This document shows positions 1 to 8,305 of a DNA stretch of 64,000 nucleotides, one piece after another. How positions within the stretch are numbered: the stretch's first letter is position 1; each line of letters begins with the position of its first letter. The stretch lies in the NCBI GenBank assembly GCA_017519405.1, contig JAFWSH010000007.1, forward strand, positions 62,001 to 126,000, read 5' to 3'. Below the pieces are notes generated by a model, which was not told the DNA's origin, searched no databases, and was given only the letters and a program-made list of their open reading frames with translations. Source of the stretch: Clostridia bacterium (GTDB taxonomy: Bacteria > Bacillota > Clostridia > Christensenellales > Aristaeellaceae). The position numbers were made by a program, and so were the translations under genes.

Positions 1-306
1 GCGGTATTCACCTATGTGATGCAGCACGATGTGATGCGCTTCGCCCAGGTGGCTGCCCGGGTGTGGGGCTGCCAGATGGATTTTGCCCACCCGGAGGTCA
101 CGGCCCGGGCCGGCATCGGGGCCCTCCGCGCCTTCCTGACCTCCATCGGCATGCCGCGCAACTTTGCGGAACTGGGCGCTCGGGAGGAGGATATCCCCGC
201 CCTGGTGCAGACCCTGTGCCGCGGCGACGGACGTCCGGGGAGCATCTCCGGCTTTGTGACGCTGGACGAGGCGGACTGCACGGCGATCTACCGGATGATG
301 CTGTGA
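1..306 (+). CDS. Iron-containing alcohol dehydrogenase, C-terminal part (partial)
   Basis: The reading frame is already open at base 1 and ends at TGA 304-306, so the gene starts before the window and only about 101 C-terminal residues are visible. The sequence resembles the helical C-terminal domain of type III iron-dependent, NAD(P)H-using alcohol dehydrogenases of the butanol dehydrogenase/YqhD type. It has a conserved-looking stretch MRFAQVAARVWG, then the AGIGALRAFLTSIGMP pattern and a tail ending in an IYRMML helix. The metal-binding histidines would lie upstream of the window. These enzymes reduce aldehydes to alcohols in fermentation. The family assignment rests on the C-terminal pattern only. 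Confidence 0.7.
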   Translation, partial: AVFTYVMQHDVMRFAQVAARVWGCQMDFAHPEVTARAGIGALRAFLTSIGMPRNFAELGAREEDIPALVQTLCRGDGRPGSISGFVTLDEADCTAIYRMML

Positions 307-352
307 CAAGGTATTCCGATGAACGCGGAAGCCGGACAGGGAGGAAGCGCCT

Positions 353-853
353 GTGCCTGTTGATCTGATCACCCCGAATTTTCGTGACCTCTGGTTCCGG
401 CAGGCTATGATGGCGGATCCGGCCACCATGAGCTACAACCACGCCTGGGGCGGCACGATTCCATTCCCCGAGGCGCAATGGCCGGACTGGTATGACCATT
501 GGGTGCTTCACCCGGAGGGCAAGCGTTTTTACCGCTATGTGGTCAGTGAGGAAGACGGCGGCTTTGTGGGTGAGGCTGCCTGCCACTGGGACGAATCCCG
601 CGCTATCTGGTGCGCGGATGTGATCATCCACGCAGCCCACCGACGCCGCGGCTTCGGCCGTGCCGCCCTGCGGCTGCTTTGCGGGGCTGCCCGGGCCATG
701 GGGGTCGATGTGCTGCGGGATGATCTTGCGACAGACAATCCGGCCATCGGGCTCTTCCTGTCGGAAGGGTTCGCGGAGGAGTACAGGACGCCGGAGATTA
801 TCATGCTGCGGAAGGACCTCCGCCACTGTTGTCACGGGGAGGGATCCGGTTGA
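353..853 (+). CDS. GNAT-family N-acetyltransferase
   Basis: A 166-residue protein with the single-domain GNAT fold pattern. The acetyl-CoA pyrophosphate-binding motif is seen as HRRRGFGRAALRLL at about residues 88-101, followed by a C-terminal segment (DNPAIGLFLSEGF) typical of motif B. The start is GTG at 353, preceded by a GGGAGG ribosome site at about 339-345. The substrate cannot be told from sequence. The stop overlaps the start of the following dihydrouridine synthase gene (850), so the two are probably translated from one message. Confidence is high for the fold and none for the substrate. Confidence 0.75.
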   Translation: MPVDLITPNFRDLWFRQAMMADPATMSYNHAWGGTIPFPEAQWPDWYDHWVLHPEGKRFYRYVVSEEDGGFVGEAACHWDESRAIWCADVIIHAAHRRRGFGRAALRLLCGAARAMGVDVLRDDLATDNPAIGLFLSEGFAEEYRTPEIIMLRKDLRHCCHGEGSG

Positions 854-1776
854 TCATTTACTTTGCGCCTATGGAGGGCATCACGGACGGTGTGCTCCGG
901 CGGGTTCACCATCAGATCTTCGGGGGCATCGACGTCTACGGCCTGCCGTTTCACAAGTTGACGCAGTCCCTGTCCCTGACCACCCGGGAGAAGCGGGACA
1001 TTGCCCCGGAGGAGAACCGGGGCCTGACGGTGCTGCCCCAGGCCCTAACCCGGGATTCCGGGCAGCTGGCCGCCTGGCTGGCCTGCGTGGGCGAATTGGG
1101 CTATGCCTGCGCGGACCTGAACCTCGGGTGCCCGTCGCCCACGGTGACGAGGCGGGGGAGGGGCAGCGGCATGCTCCGGGATCTGCCTGCCCTGCGCGCC
1201 TTCCTGGATAAGGTGTTTGCCGCCCCGCTGCCCATTCCCCTCTCCGCCAAAACCCGCATCGGCTATGAGCAAGCGGGGGAGTGGCCGGGGATCCTGGCCC
1301 TGCTGGCCGGCTATCCCTTCGCCCATGTGACGGTCCACGTCCGGACCATGCGGGAGCAGTACACCGGGGGCATCCATCCGGAAGCCTTTGATTTGGCCCT
1401 GCAGCAGGGCTTGCCGCACCCGGTTTACAATGGGGATCTGCGGACACCGGAGGATGTGCAGCGCCTGCTCGCCCGCTGCCCCGGCACAGAGGCGGTCATG
1501 ATCGGCCGCGGCCTCCTGGCAGACCCTGCCCTCGCCCGGCGGATCCGGGGAGGTCCGGAAGCCGGCGAGGACGAGCTGTGCGCCTGGTACACTGCCCTGT
1601 ATGAGGGCTGGACAGAACGTTTTCATGCCACGGTGGCGCTGGGCAGAATCAAAAAGCTGATGGTGTGGCCCATCGGGGACGACGTCCGGCGGAAGCGCCT
1701 GCTGCGCCGGGCAGAGGACATCGGCAGCTGCATCGATGCCGCGCTGGGGCGTGGGCTGGAACGGCTCCCGACGTGA
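850..1776 (+). CDS. dus: tRNA-dihydrouridine synthase
   Basis: An FMN-dependent flavoenzyme that reduces uridines in tRNA D-loops. The N-terminus carries the APMEGITD motif of the Dus family. At about residues 87-100 is the LNLGCPSP loop with the catalytic cysteine. HVTVHVRTMREQYTGG and VMIGRGLLADP match the FMN phosphate-binding part of the TIM barrel. I prefer TTG at 850, giving 308 residues, because a GGGGAGGG ribosome site ends six bases upstream; an earlier in-frame TTG at 829 lies before that site. A tRNA operon follows about 130 bases downstream, which fits the function loosely but may be chance. Confidence 0.85.
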   Translation: MIIYFAPMEGITDGVLRRVHHQIFGGIDVYGLPFHKLTQSLSLTTREKRDIAPEENRGLTVLPQALTRDSGQLAAWLACVGELGYACADLNLGCPSPTVTRRGRGSGMLRDLPALRAFLDKVFAAPLPIPLSAKTRIGYEQAGEWPGILALLAGYPFAHVTVHVRTMREQYTGGIHPEAFDLALQQGLPHPVYNGDLRTPEDVQRLLARCPGTEAVMIGRGLLADPALARRIRGGPEAGEDELCAWYTALYEGWTERFHATVALGRIKKLMVWPIGDDVRRKRLLRRAEDIGSCIDAALGRGLERLPT

Positions 1777-1904
1777 TCAGATGCATTGTCTGGGGATGCC
1801 TGCACGGCAAGAAGTACAGGCTCGTGATAAGCCGGACCAGTTCTCCGTGTATGCCTGCGGTGGGGGCAACGCAAAATAAAAATCTGCAAGCGTCGAAAAA
1901 ACCC

Positions 1905-1933
1905 TTGACAAGCGGCGGGAAAAGGGGTATTAT
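1905..1933 (+). promoter_or_regulatory. Promoter of the tRNA operon
   Basis: A perfect -35 TTGACA (1905-1910), a 17-base spacer and -10 TATTAT (1928-1933). It lies 45 bases before the first tRNA. No other promoter is evident between the seven tRNA genes, which end at one terminator. Confidence 0.8.
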
Positions 1934-1977
1934 ACCGAATGTCGCCTGCGGGATGACCTCGAAGGGGGTACGCAAAC

Positions 1978-2051
1978 CGGGGTGTAGCGCAGTCTGGCAG
2001 CGCGCCTGGTTTGGGACCAGGATGCCGGGGGTTCAAATCCCTTCACCCCGA
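1978..2051 (+). tRNA. tRNA-Pro (TGG)
   Basis: Acceptor arm CGGGGTG (1978-1984) pairs with CACCCCG (2044-2050). The anticodon loop TTTGGGA gives anticodon TGG, and the T-loop GTTCAAATC is present. CCA is not encoded. Confidence 0.95.
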
Positions 2052-2074
2052 CTGCTTCCTCATCTCGCCGCCGT

Positions 2075-2147
2075 GGCCCCGTGGTCAAGAGGCCTAAGAC
2101 ATCGCCCTTTCACGGCGGTAACTCGGGTTCGAATCCCGACGGGGTCA
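2075..2147 (+). tRNA. tRNA-Glu (TTC)
   Basis: Acceptor GGCCCCG (2075-2081) pairs with CGGGGTC (2140-2146). The anticodon loop CTTTCAC gives TTC. The T-arm CGGGTTCGAATCCCG is intact. CCA is not encoded. Confidence 0.95.
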
Positions 2148-2164
2148 CATTCTTCTCTCCTGAC

Positions 2165-2238
2165 GGGCCTTTAGCTCAGTTGGTCAGAGCGGCCGGCTCA
2201 TAACCGGTTGGTCCCGGGTTCGAGTCCCTGAAGGCCCA
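2165..2238 (+). tRNA. tRNA with CAT anticodon (Met elongator or Ile2)
   Basis: Acceptor GGGCCTT (2165-2171) pairs with AAGGCCC (2231-2237). The anticodon loop CTCATAA gives CAT. From sequence alone an elongator tRNA-Met cannot be separated from a lysidine-modified tRNA-Ile2; the 5' GGGCCTT pairing argues against an initiator tRNA. Confidence 0.9.
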
Positions 2239-2246
2239 CGCTTTGT

Positions 2247-2323
2247 GGCCCGGTAGCTCAGTTGGTTAGAGCGCCAGCCTGTCACGTTGGAGGTCGAGGG
2301 TTCGAGCCCCTTCCGGGTCGCCA
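2247..2323 (+). tRNA. tRNA-Asp (GTC)
   Basis: Acceptor GGCCCGG (2247-2253) pairs with CCGGGTC (2313-2319). The anticodon loop CTGTCAC gives GTC. Discriminator G2320 is followed by an encoded CCA (2321-2323). Confidence 0.95.
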
Positions 2324-2353
2324 CTTAATCCGCAGGTTCTACCAGATGGCTGT

Positions 2354-2429
2354 GCTGGTGTAGCTCAATTGGCAGAGCAGCTGATTTGTAATCAGCAGGT
2401 TGCGGGTTCAAGTCCCATCGCCAGCTCCA
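2354..2429 (+). tRNA. tRNA-Thr (TGT)
   Basis: Acceptor GCTGGTG (2354-2360) pairs with CGCCAGC (2419-2425), with one wobble. The anticodon loop TTTGTAA gives TGT. CCA is encoded at 2427-2429. Confidence 0.95.
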
Positions 2430-2460
2430 ATCTCCTTGGGTCAACGGGAGAGCAAATCAT

Positions 2461-2541
<81 letters not shown>

Positions 2542-2554
2542 CACTTCATTCCAT

Positions 2555-2641
2555 GCGGGAATGGCGGAATTGGCAGACGCGCATGATTCAGGTTCATGTG
2601 TACGTACGTACTTGCAGGTTCAAGTCCTGTTTCCCGCACCA
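2555..2641 (+). tRNA. tRNA-Leu (CAG), integration target
   Basis: Acceptor GCGGGAA (2555-2561) pairs with TTCCCGC (2631-2637). The anticodon loop TTCAGGT gives CAG, with a long variable arm and an encoded CCA at 2639-2641. Its 3' part (2619-2639) is repeated exactly at 16431 and 61857, so it is the attachment site used by the adjacent integrases. The tRNA itself remains intact. Confidence 0.95.
2619..2639 (+). repeat. att copy 1 (tRNA-Leu 3' end)
   Basis: First of three identical 21-base direct repeats beginning TTCAAGTCC, covering the T-arm and acceptor 3' strand of tRNA-Leu. It marks the left end of element A, with an integrase 106 bases downstream. Confidence 0.85.
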
Positions 2642-2642
2642 C

Positions 2643-2680
2643 GGAACCCTTGAGAAATCAAGGGTTCCGCTTCTTTTTTT
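2643..2680 (+). terminator. Rho-independent terminator of the tRNA operon
   Basis: Inverted repeat GGAACCCTTGA / TCAAGGGTTCC around a short loop, followed by a T-rich run (2671-2680). Similar hairpins with compensating changes follow the other two att copies. Confidence 0.85.
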
Positions 2681-2722
2681 CGCTTCTGACCCCCATTTGA
2701 CCCCTACCGGGTTTTGAGAGGT

Positions 2723-2742
2723 CTGGGTACGGTTTGGGTACA
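2723..2742. other. Putative integrase arm-type sites, left end of element A
   Basis: Two direct copies of TGGGTAC (2724-2730 and 2735-2741) just inside the att site and before the integrase stop codon. TACCCAAA-like repeats recur at the left end of element B and beside att copy 3, which is why I read them as integrase binding sites rather than chance. Confidence 0.45.
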
Positions 2743-2744
2743 GG

Positions 2745-3884
2745 TCACAGCGCCTCAAAAAAGTTTTGCATCCGATCCGCACTCTCCTTTCTCATGGTTT
2801 CGGTGACGTGAGCGTAACGGTCCAGTGTGAATGCTGCGGAATAGTGTCCGGCATTCTGTTGGACTGTTTTTACGTCGTCGCCGGCCCGGAAAGCATTTAC
2901 CACGTAGGTATGCCGAAGATCGTGGAAGCGGTGACTCTCCAGGCCGGCTTTCTCGAGAATCTTCTGCAGCGCCTTCCAAACCGTCGGCTGGGAGAGATGG
3001 CTGCCGTCCGGGTGAGTGAAGACCAGATTCGGAAATCCTCCGTCGTCCCAGGCTGGGCCTGCAGCTTTTCGCAGCTCAACCTGAGCTTTCTTGTGTTCCT
3101 TCAGAACTTCCATCACGAAGGGGGCCGGTGTCAATGTCCGGCCCTTTCCGTTTTTAGGTGTTCCGAAGGAGAAACTCCTCCCCTTCTTCCGTGGCTGCAC
3201 CAGTTGCTTGACCACGCGGATGATCCCGTTCTCAAAGTCGATACAGTCCCAGGTCAGGCCGAGGAGCTCTCCTGACCGCATCCCTGTGAAGATCGCGGTC
3301 AGGATGAGCGCTTCGTACTCGTCCCCATGAATGGATTCCAACAGTTTTTTCAGATCCGGCGTATCCAGCGGGTGAATCTCCGCCTGCCTGACTGTGGGCA
3401 GAATGCATGCACTGGTCGGATTCTTCGTCAGGTATCCAATCCGAACAGCCATATCGAGTGCCCGGTGCAGGCAGCCATGAATGTTCTTGATAGACTTTGG
3501 GCTCATGCCCTGCGCCAGCTTCTGATTGTAGAGGCGCTGCACCACAGGAGTTCTCAGAGCCGTGAGCTTGATTTCCCCCAGTGTAGGCACAATGTGCACA
3601 CGCACCTGCATCTCGTAGCTGATCGCAGTTCCAGGCTTTACGTTTCCGAGAAAATCACGCTGCCAGATCGTAAGCCACTGCGCAACAGTCATGTCCTCAT
3701 CTTCCAGATAGCTTTCTTCCGATGCTTCCTTGATTGCCTGCGTAAGACGCTTCCTGACTTCAGCCTGTGTCTTTCCATAGACAGAATGACGTGTTCCCTT
3801 TTCATCGTAGAACCGGGCTTCCCAGCCATTCCTGTCATCACGTCTTCTGATTGTACCCTCGCCATTAGCACGTTTCCTTGCCAT
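2745..3884 (-). CDS. int: Tyrosine recombinase (integrase) of element A
   Basis: A 379-residue site-specific integrase. The N-terminal arm-binding region starts MARKRANGEGTIRRR. A SAM-like core-binding domain lies at about 65-155 (MTVAQWLTIWQRDF). The catalytic domain shows Arg in TGMRSGELLGLTW (about 203), HDLRH (about 318) and the Tyr nucleophile in TLDRYAHV (about 353). The start is ATG 3884 after a GGAGGAG site. It closely resembles the element B integrase at 16531-17742, consistent with both using tRNA-Leu. The gene sits next to att copy 1, the usual place for such an integrase. Just upstream (3897-3915) is a short remnant of an xis-like 3' end fused to the preceding surface-protein gene. 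Confidence 0.92.
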   Translation of the reverse strand: MARKRANGEGTIRRRDDRNGWEARFYDEKGTRHSVYGKTQAEVRKRLTQAIKEASEESYLEDEDMTVAQWLTIWQRDFLGNVKPGTAISYEMQVRVHIVPTLGEIKLTALRTPVVQRLYNQKLAQGMSPKSIKNIHGCLHRALDMAVRIGYLTKNPTSACILPTVRQAEIHPLDTPDLKKLLESIHGDEYEALILTAIFTGMRSGELLGLTWDCIDFENGIIRVVKQLVQPRKKGRSFSFGTPKNGKGRTLTPAPFVMEVLKEHKKAQVELRKAAGPAWDDGGFPNLVFTHPDGSHLSQPTVWKALQKILEKAGLESHRFHDLRHTYVVNAFRAGDDVKTVQQNAGHYSAAFTLDRYAHVTETMRKESADRMQNFFEAL

Positions 3885-6043
3885 TCGTTACTCCTCCTGC
3901 GAGCCAGTCCGTAGCCTTCGGGAGCGTAACGTTCCTTGACGATGTATTCACCAGGCTCCAGATTGGAAAACAGCACGCGGCCGTCGCTCGTGGTTGTGTG
4001 GGTCTCGATCAGCTGGCCATCCTTGTACAGGTCAATGACGGCACCCGCCAGTTCAGCCCAGGTATCCGCGTCCCGCTTGATCACCAGGATCTGCGTCGGC
4101 AGCTCGTAATCAAAGCTGTAATCATAGATGGATGTGTAGGCGACATAGCACAGGGCACTGATGTCGATCCACATCTTATTGCTCTGATTCGCATCCTTAT
4201 TGGTGCTGGAATGTCCATAGAGCAGGACCTGACCGGTTTCAATATTCACATCGCCGATGATCATCGAATGGCCATAGGGGCTGGTGGTGCTGCTCTTGCG
4301 GTGCATGAAGACCACATCGCCGGGAGACAGCTTTGTGATGTCGATGTCAGATGTGCCAGGCACGCCCAGCCACTTCAGCCGGTCATACAGGCCATAGCCA
4401 TAGCTGTACGGACCGTCCGGATTGTTGGAGGCATAAGCGCCATAAACCGTGAAGCCGCCCTCCGTCAGGCACTCGGAGACGAAAGTGGCGCAGTCGTTAT
4501 CCTCAATCAGGACATTGGTGTCCGTTTCCTCATAGTGCAGCTCGGCATAGCGCAGCATGGACGCGACGTTCAGGTGCAGGCCCGTGTAGCGCGCTACGCC
4601 ATTGGCGTCGGACTGTACGGTGGTGACATAGTCGCCCTTGCCGTCATACACATTCACGTCCCAGTTGGGATAGATATTGCCGGCGGAATCGACCACCTTC
4701 GTCTCATAGGTTTTGTCGATGGGCTTCATGTAGGCAGCCTCCACCAGCAGGATGCGGGTGGTGCTGTTCTCGGTGTCATACCACTCCACCTTCACCAGCG
4801 CATGATGATAGCGGGTGTAGCCCAGCACTGTCACAATGCTGCTGCCTACGCCATAGGTGTTGTTGTAAGTGGTAAACACGCCGCCGTCAGCAGAATTGAT
4901 GCTGATATACCCACGCCGGTTCGCAAAAATGTACGCTCTCGGACGGGTGGTGATGGGAACTGGCATCTCGGAGTCCGCCCGGAGCGTGCCATACGAGAAT
5001 GCACCGGACTTCAATGCCACCGCCCTGATGGGCTCAGCGGACTCAACAGGCTCCTCAACAACTTCTTCCGGATCCACGGTTTCAGTGGTCTGCTCAGAAG
5101 GCTCCTGCTGATCGATCTCCTCGACAAGCTCGGTGATGGTGTCCTCCGGCATGGGTTCCGGCTCGGAAGTCTGTTCCTCAACATCTGTCTGCGCGGCCTC
5201 ATCAGACCACTCGTTGATCAAGAAGGCAAGGAGTGTTTCCGAGCCAAAGTCCAGTTCTCTGTAATCCGTGTACTCCGTCCAGGTTCCAGCTTCCTCGTCC
5301 GTGTAGTACGCATTGACAAGGTCGCTTTCACGGACGTAGCCGGACTGAGCCTCACCGTCCTGGGTGATGAACCACACCGTTACACCGCGGGTGTTGCCAC
5401 GCTGGTAATGTTCCGTAGCCAGCAGCGGCGTATACTCACTGGGCAGCGTGCCGATGAGATGGTCAGCGCCCAGCCCGCTGTCATCGTAGACATGGGTGGT
5501 GCCATTGGTCAGCACATAGGTGTGACCGTTAGTGTAAATGGCATACTTGATCCAGCTGCCATCATAGAGCAGCTCCACTTCTTCCTCTTCGGTCAGCTCG
5601 GCAGCCGGCTCGAAGTACTCCGGGTCATCCAGAATGATCTCCGTATCCGCCGGCAGTTCCTCATCTTCTTCCCAGACCTCTTGTTCCACCGGATCAGGTT
5701 CCGGGGCATCTTCCGGAGAATCAATCGTTTCAACCGAATCAACCTCTGCGGAATCCGCCAGCTCGGTTGGCTCTTCAGGCTCAAGACCTTCATCACCGTC
5801 AGCAGGCAGTTCGTCCATCGGGGCAACCTCTTCAACGTCACCGGTGTCAGCTGAGCTTTCATCAGAAACGGTGTCAGCCTGGTTGTCAGCAGAAGGGGTA
5901 ATCGTGATCCATTCGGAGTTCAGGGAATCGTCGGAGGTGGATTCTTCGGTCAGCGTCTCTGCCAGCACAACACCAGGCATGAGCTGCAAGACCATCAGCA
6001 CGGAAAGGATCAGCGCGAGAATGCGCTTGATGCTTGTTTTCAT
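3689..6043 (-). CDS. Secreted amidase-like/SpaA-type surface protein, C-terminally truncated and fused
   Basis: The N-terminus has a signal peptide (MKTSIKRILALILS with a hydrophobic core ending near VLAE), then a very acidic Glu/Asp/Pro-rich stalk to about residue 330. Next is an SH3-like region. A putative amidase/CHAP-type cysteine peptidase domain follows at about 500-640, with DNDCATFVSECL (Cys) and YGHSMIIGD (His). Then comes a SpaA/Cna_B prealbumin-like repeat ending EYIVKERYAPEGYG. After that point the frame runs into the start of int in another frame, so the last ~70 residues look spurious and no LPXTG-type signal remains. ATG 6043 gives the better signal peptide; ATG 6052 is possible. 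It follows the sortase gene by 18 bases and was probably its substrate. Confidence 0.7.
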   Translation of the reverse strand: MKTSIKRILALILSVLMVLQLMPGVVLAETLTEESTSDDSLNSEWITITPSADNQADTVSDESSADTGDVEEVAPMDELPADGDEGLEPEEPTELADSAEVDSVETIDSPEDAPEPDPVEQEVWEEDEELPADTEIILDDPEYFEPAAELTEEEEVELLYDGSWIKYAIYTNGHTYVLTNGTTHVYDDSGLGADHLIGTLPSEYTPLLATEHYQRGNTRGVTVWFITQDGEAQSGYVRESDLVNAYYTDEEAGTWTEYTDYRELDFGSETLLAFLINEWSDEAAQTDVEEQTSEPEPMPEDTITELVEEIDQQEPSEQTTETVDPEEVVEEPVESAEPIRAVALKSGAFSYGTLRADSEMPVPITTRPRAYIFANRRGYISINSADGGVFTTYNNTYGVGSSIVTVLGYTRYHHALVKVEWYDTENSTTRILLVEAAYMKPIDKTYETKVVDSAGNIYPNWDVNVYDGKGDYVTTVQSDANGVARYTGLHLNVASMLRYAELHYEETDTNVLIEDNDCATFVSECLTEGGFTVYGAYASNNPDGPYSYGYGLYDRLKWLGVPGTSDIDITKLSPGDVVFMHRKSSTTSPYGHSMIIGDVNIETGQVLLYGHSSTNKDANQSNKMWIDISALCYVAYTSIYDYSFDYELPTQILVIKRDADTWAELAGAVIDLYKDGQLIETHTTTSDGRVLFSNLEPGEYIVKERYAPEGYGLARRRSNEWQGNVLMARVQSEDVMTGMAGKPGSTMKREHVILSMERHRLKSGSVLRRQSRKHRKKAIWKMRT

Positions 6044-6061
6044 GTGAATCATTTCTCCTTC

Positions 6062-7216
6062 TCAGTTTTGTTCTTCGACCGCCATGACCACAAGCCGCCC
6101 TGCCTTGGCGGCAAAGCTGCGGTCACAGGTGATCAGGGTCAGAATGTGATCGCCGGCGCTGACCTCGACGCCGGTGTCATACAGAGCGTGCTCCCTCGCA
6201 TTGTCCACAAACCGCAGAAAAGCCGCTTCGCTCGCAAAGGACGCCTGCGACGGATCCCAGTCACCGCTCACCATATCAATCACCGCAAAGACACGGTACA
6301 CACCGATGTGATACCGGCTGTCCAGATAGATCGTCTGATGCCTCTCCCAGAAGCTCTTCTGCTTATATGAAAGCAGCGGCCGGAACATCTTTTGTCCGCC
6401 GCTGGTGTTGGTGATATGGTGTCCGTAGATGGCGATGTTCCGCCCGGGTGTTTTGTAATCCGTCTTGCCCAGGGAGAAGAGCGTTCCCAGCTTGCTCTTT
6501 GCGCCGGTAAAGCCGTGGTCCAGATAAAAGTCCACATTGTCCGACAGCACCACGGGATAATCCACAGCCGTGCCAGGGATCTTCAGCCAGGCAATGAATT
6601 CCGGGTTCTTCGCGAGACAGGCGTCCAGGTTGGCTCCTGTGTTTCCGGGGCGCGGCGTGGGAGGCGGCGGCTTGGGCTCATCGGTTGTCTCCGGAGCCGG
6701 AGACGCTGCAGGGGCACTTTGCCCGGAAGGATGATGATCTGTCGAACCCGGAGCCTCTGTCACAAAAGGCGATGAAGGAGTTTTTGTGACAGAGGGCGTA
6801 CTCTGCGGGAAAGAGATCGGTTCATGCGGATCAGACTGGGCAGGGTCAGTCGTCACAGAAAAAGCCTCTTCCGATGTGAGATGTTCTTGCTGACGATCTG
6901 CTTCCTCTGTTGACACGTCAATCGTGTCGGGAGGATGGATCACCGCATGGGTCTGGTCGGAATCACCATTCTCATGCGGTTCAGTCGTCTGGGGCGCTTC
7001 CTCCATCGGCACTTCGGGGAAATCCTCATCACGCTTGAGCTCGTCCGCCAGCTCCTGGTATTCCACTTCGTCCCGGGAGAGAGACGCATTCTCTTCCATG
7101 ATCGGCACAACGATGGCAGCCGCTCCGGCAATCAGCAGGACGATGGAACAGATCAGGACGGTCAGACGACCACGCTTTCTGGGCTTGCGGTCACGGATTT
7201 TGAACCGGGTTGTCAA
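6062..7216 (-). CDS. srtB: Class B sortase
   Basis: A membrane-anchored transpeptidase that attaches surface proteins. A basic N-terminus is followed by a transmembrane helix (LTVLICSIVLLIAGAAAIVV, about residues 18-37), then a long Pro/Thr/Ser-rich linker to about 190. The sortase B domain follows. It shows WLKIPGTAVDYPVV, the catalytic His in AIYGHHI, and the catalytic Cys in LITCDRS near the C-terminus followed by a downstream Arg. The start is uncertain: TTG 7216 is well spaced from an AAAGGAG site, while GTG 7225 lies too close to it. The surface protein gene immediately follows, and a terminator-like hairpin separates it from parB. Confidence 0.85.
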   Translation of the reverse strand: MTTRFKIRDRKPRKRGRLTVLICSIVLLIAGAAAIVVPIMEENASLSRDEVEYQELADELKRDEDFPEVPMEEAPQTTEPHENGDSDQTHAVIHPPDTIDVSTEEADRQQEHLTSEEAFSVTTDPAQSDPHEPISFPQSTPSVTKTPSSPFVTEAPGSTDHHPSGQSAPAASPAPETTDEPKPPPPTPRPGNTGANLDACLAKNPEFIAWLKIPGTAVDYPVVLSDNVDFYLDHGFTGAKSKLGTLFSLGKTDYKTPGRNIAIYGHHITNTSGGQKMFRPLLSYKQKSFWERHQTIYLDSRYHIGVYRVFAVIDMVSGDWDPSQASFASEAAFLRFVDNAREHALYDTGVEVSAGDHILTLITCDRSFAAKAGRLVVMAVEEQN

Positions 7217-7246
7217 GGTGATCACGCTCCTTTTTCACTCGCAAAA

Positions 7247-7286
7247 TGCAAAACCCCGGCAGACATCAGCATGTGCTGTCGGGGGT
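7247..7286 (-). terminator. Hairpin terminator between parB and the sortase gene
   Basis: Stem CCCCGRCAG / CTGYCGGGG followed on the minus strand by TTTTGC, placed right after the parB stop codon. Confidence 0.6.
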
Positions 7287-7291
7287 GAAAC

Positions 7292-8305
7292 CTATCTGGA
7301 TTGCTGCTGAGCCTGCTGTCTTTTCTTCTGCAGCTTTTCGAGGAAGCCGATAACAGCCCGGCCTTTCTGCTCTGTGTCATAGGACCGGGGAAGATACTTT
7401 TCAATCTGCCGCCAGAGCTTCAGGATCAGCAGAATCTCATTGCCCCGCTCTTCAGGTGTGTTCAGTCCGGGCAGAAGAGCAGCAACATGCGGGTCACTGG
7501 TAAAGCTCCGATCCAGCGGCGGCTTCTTCTCCTCCGACATGATGCTTTCCATGACCTCGATGGTCAACTGGCCCTGCTGGCTCTGTTTTTTCAGCCGTTG
7601 CGCCTGGGAGAGGGAGGGCGTGGACTGGCACGTCTCCATGGTTTCGATCAGCTGCGTCTGTTCCTCCGGACGGAGAAAGGACAGCTCATAGGCCGGGCTC
7701 ATGGCGACTTTCTTTTCATCGACCATGTCCATGAGTTGAGGAACGAGGCTGTTTAGACGGACAAACCGTTGAACAGTTCTTGCACTTTCACCAGAATCGG
7801 CAGCTACTTGTTCGTCAGCTCTCAACTTCGTGCCAATTTGGCGCGAAGTTAAGTCATGTCGTTCACCCTGATGCTTTATTGCTGCCATCTTCATTCGGTA
7901 GGCCCTGGCTCGTTCGCTCGGCAGGATGTTCTCCCGCTGCAGGTTGCTGTCCACCATGATGATGACAGCCTCATCGTCATCCAGATCTCTTACGATCACC
8001 GGCATGGTTTCCAAACCGGCTAACTCGCAGGCCCGCTTTCTCCGATGGCCGGACACAATCTCATAACCGCCGCCTTCCTGCGGGCGGACAATCGCCGGCA
8101 CCAGCACGCCGTACTCCCGGACGCTCTCCACTGTCTCCTGCATGCGCTCGTCATCCACCACCCGGAAGGGATGATCCTTGAAGGGGTGCAGCTCAGCAAG
8201 CGGGATCTGAACAATCTGCTCCATCGGAGGACCGGTGCGCTGCGCCTCTGTGCTGAACAGGTCATCGTACGGGGTCAGACTTATGTTTCTGCCGCTGGGC
8301 TTCAA
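7292..8305 (-). CDS. parB: ParB/Spo0J-like partition protein
   Basis: A 337-residue protein with an N-terminal ParB/sulfiredoxin domain: IPLAELHPFKDHPF, then IVRPQEGGGYEIVSGHRRKRACELAG carrying the GHRR motif. A helix-turn-helix region follows (SRQIGTKLRADEQVAADSGESARTVQRFVRL), and the C-terminal part is charged. It likely binds a centromere-like site and works with the adjacent ParA to stabilise the excised element. The start is TTG 8305 behind AAGGAGGTG, overlapping the 3' end of parA by 44 bases, so translation is coupled. Confidence 0.88.
   Translation of the reverse strand: MKPSGRNISLTPYDDLFSTEAQRTGPPMEQIVQIPLAELHPFKDHPFRVVDDERMQETVESVREYGVLVPAIVRPQEGGGYEIVSGHRRKRACELAGLETMPVIVRDLDDDEAVIIMVDSNLQRENILPSERARAYRMKMAAIKHQGERHDLTSRQIGTKLRADEQVAADSGESARTVQRFVRLNSLVPQLMDMVDEKKVAMSPAYELSFLRPEEQTQLIETMETCQSTPSLSQAQRLKKQSQQGQLTIEVMESIMSEEKKPPLDRSFTSDPHVAALLPGLNTPEERGNEILLILKLWRQIEKYLPRSYDTEQKGRAVIGFLEKLQKKRQQAQQQSR

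Noticed and set aside
3878..5854. A 658-residue plus-strand frame opposite the surface protein
   Set aside because: Shadow of the acidic, repetitive surface protein; no start signal and no domain.
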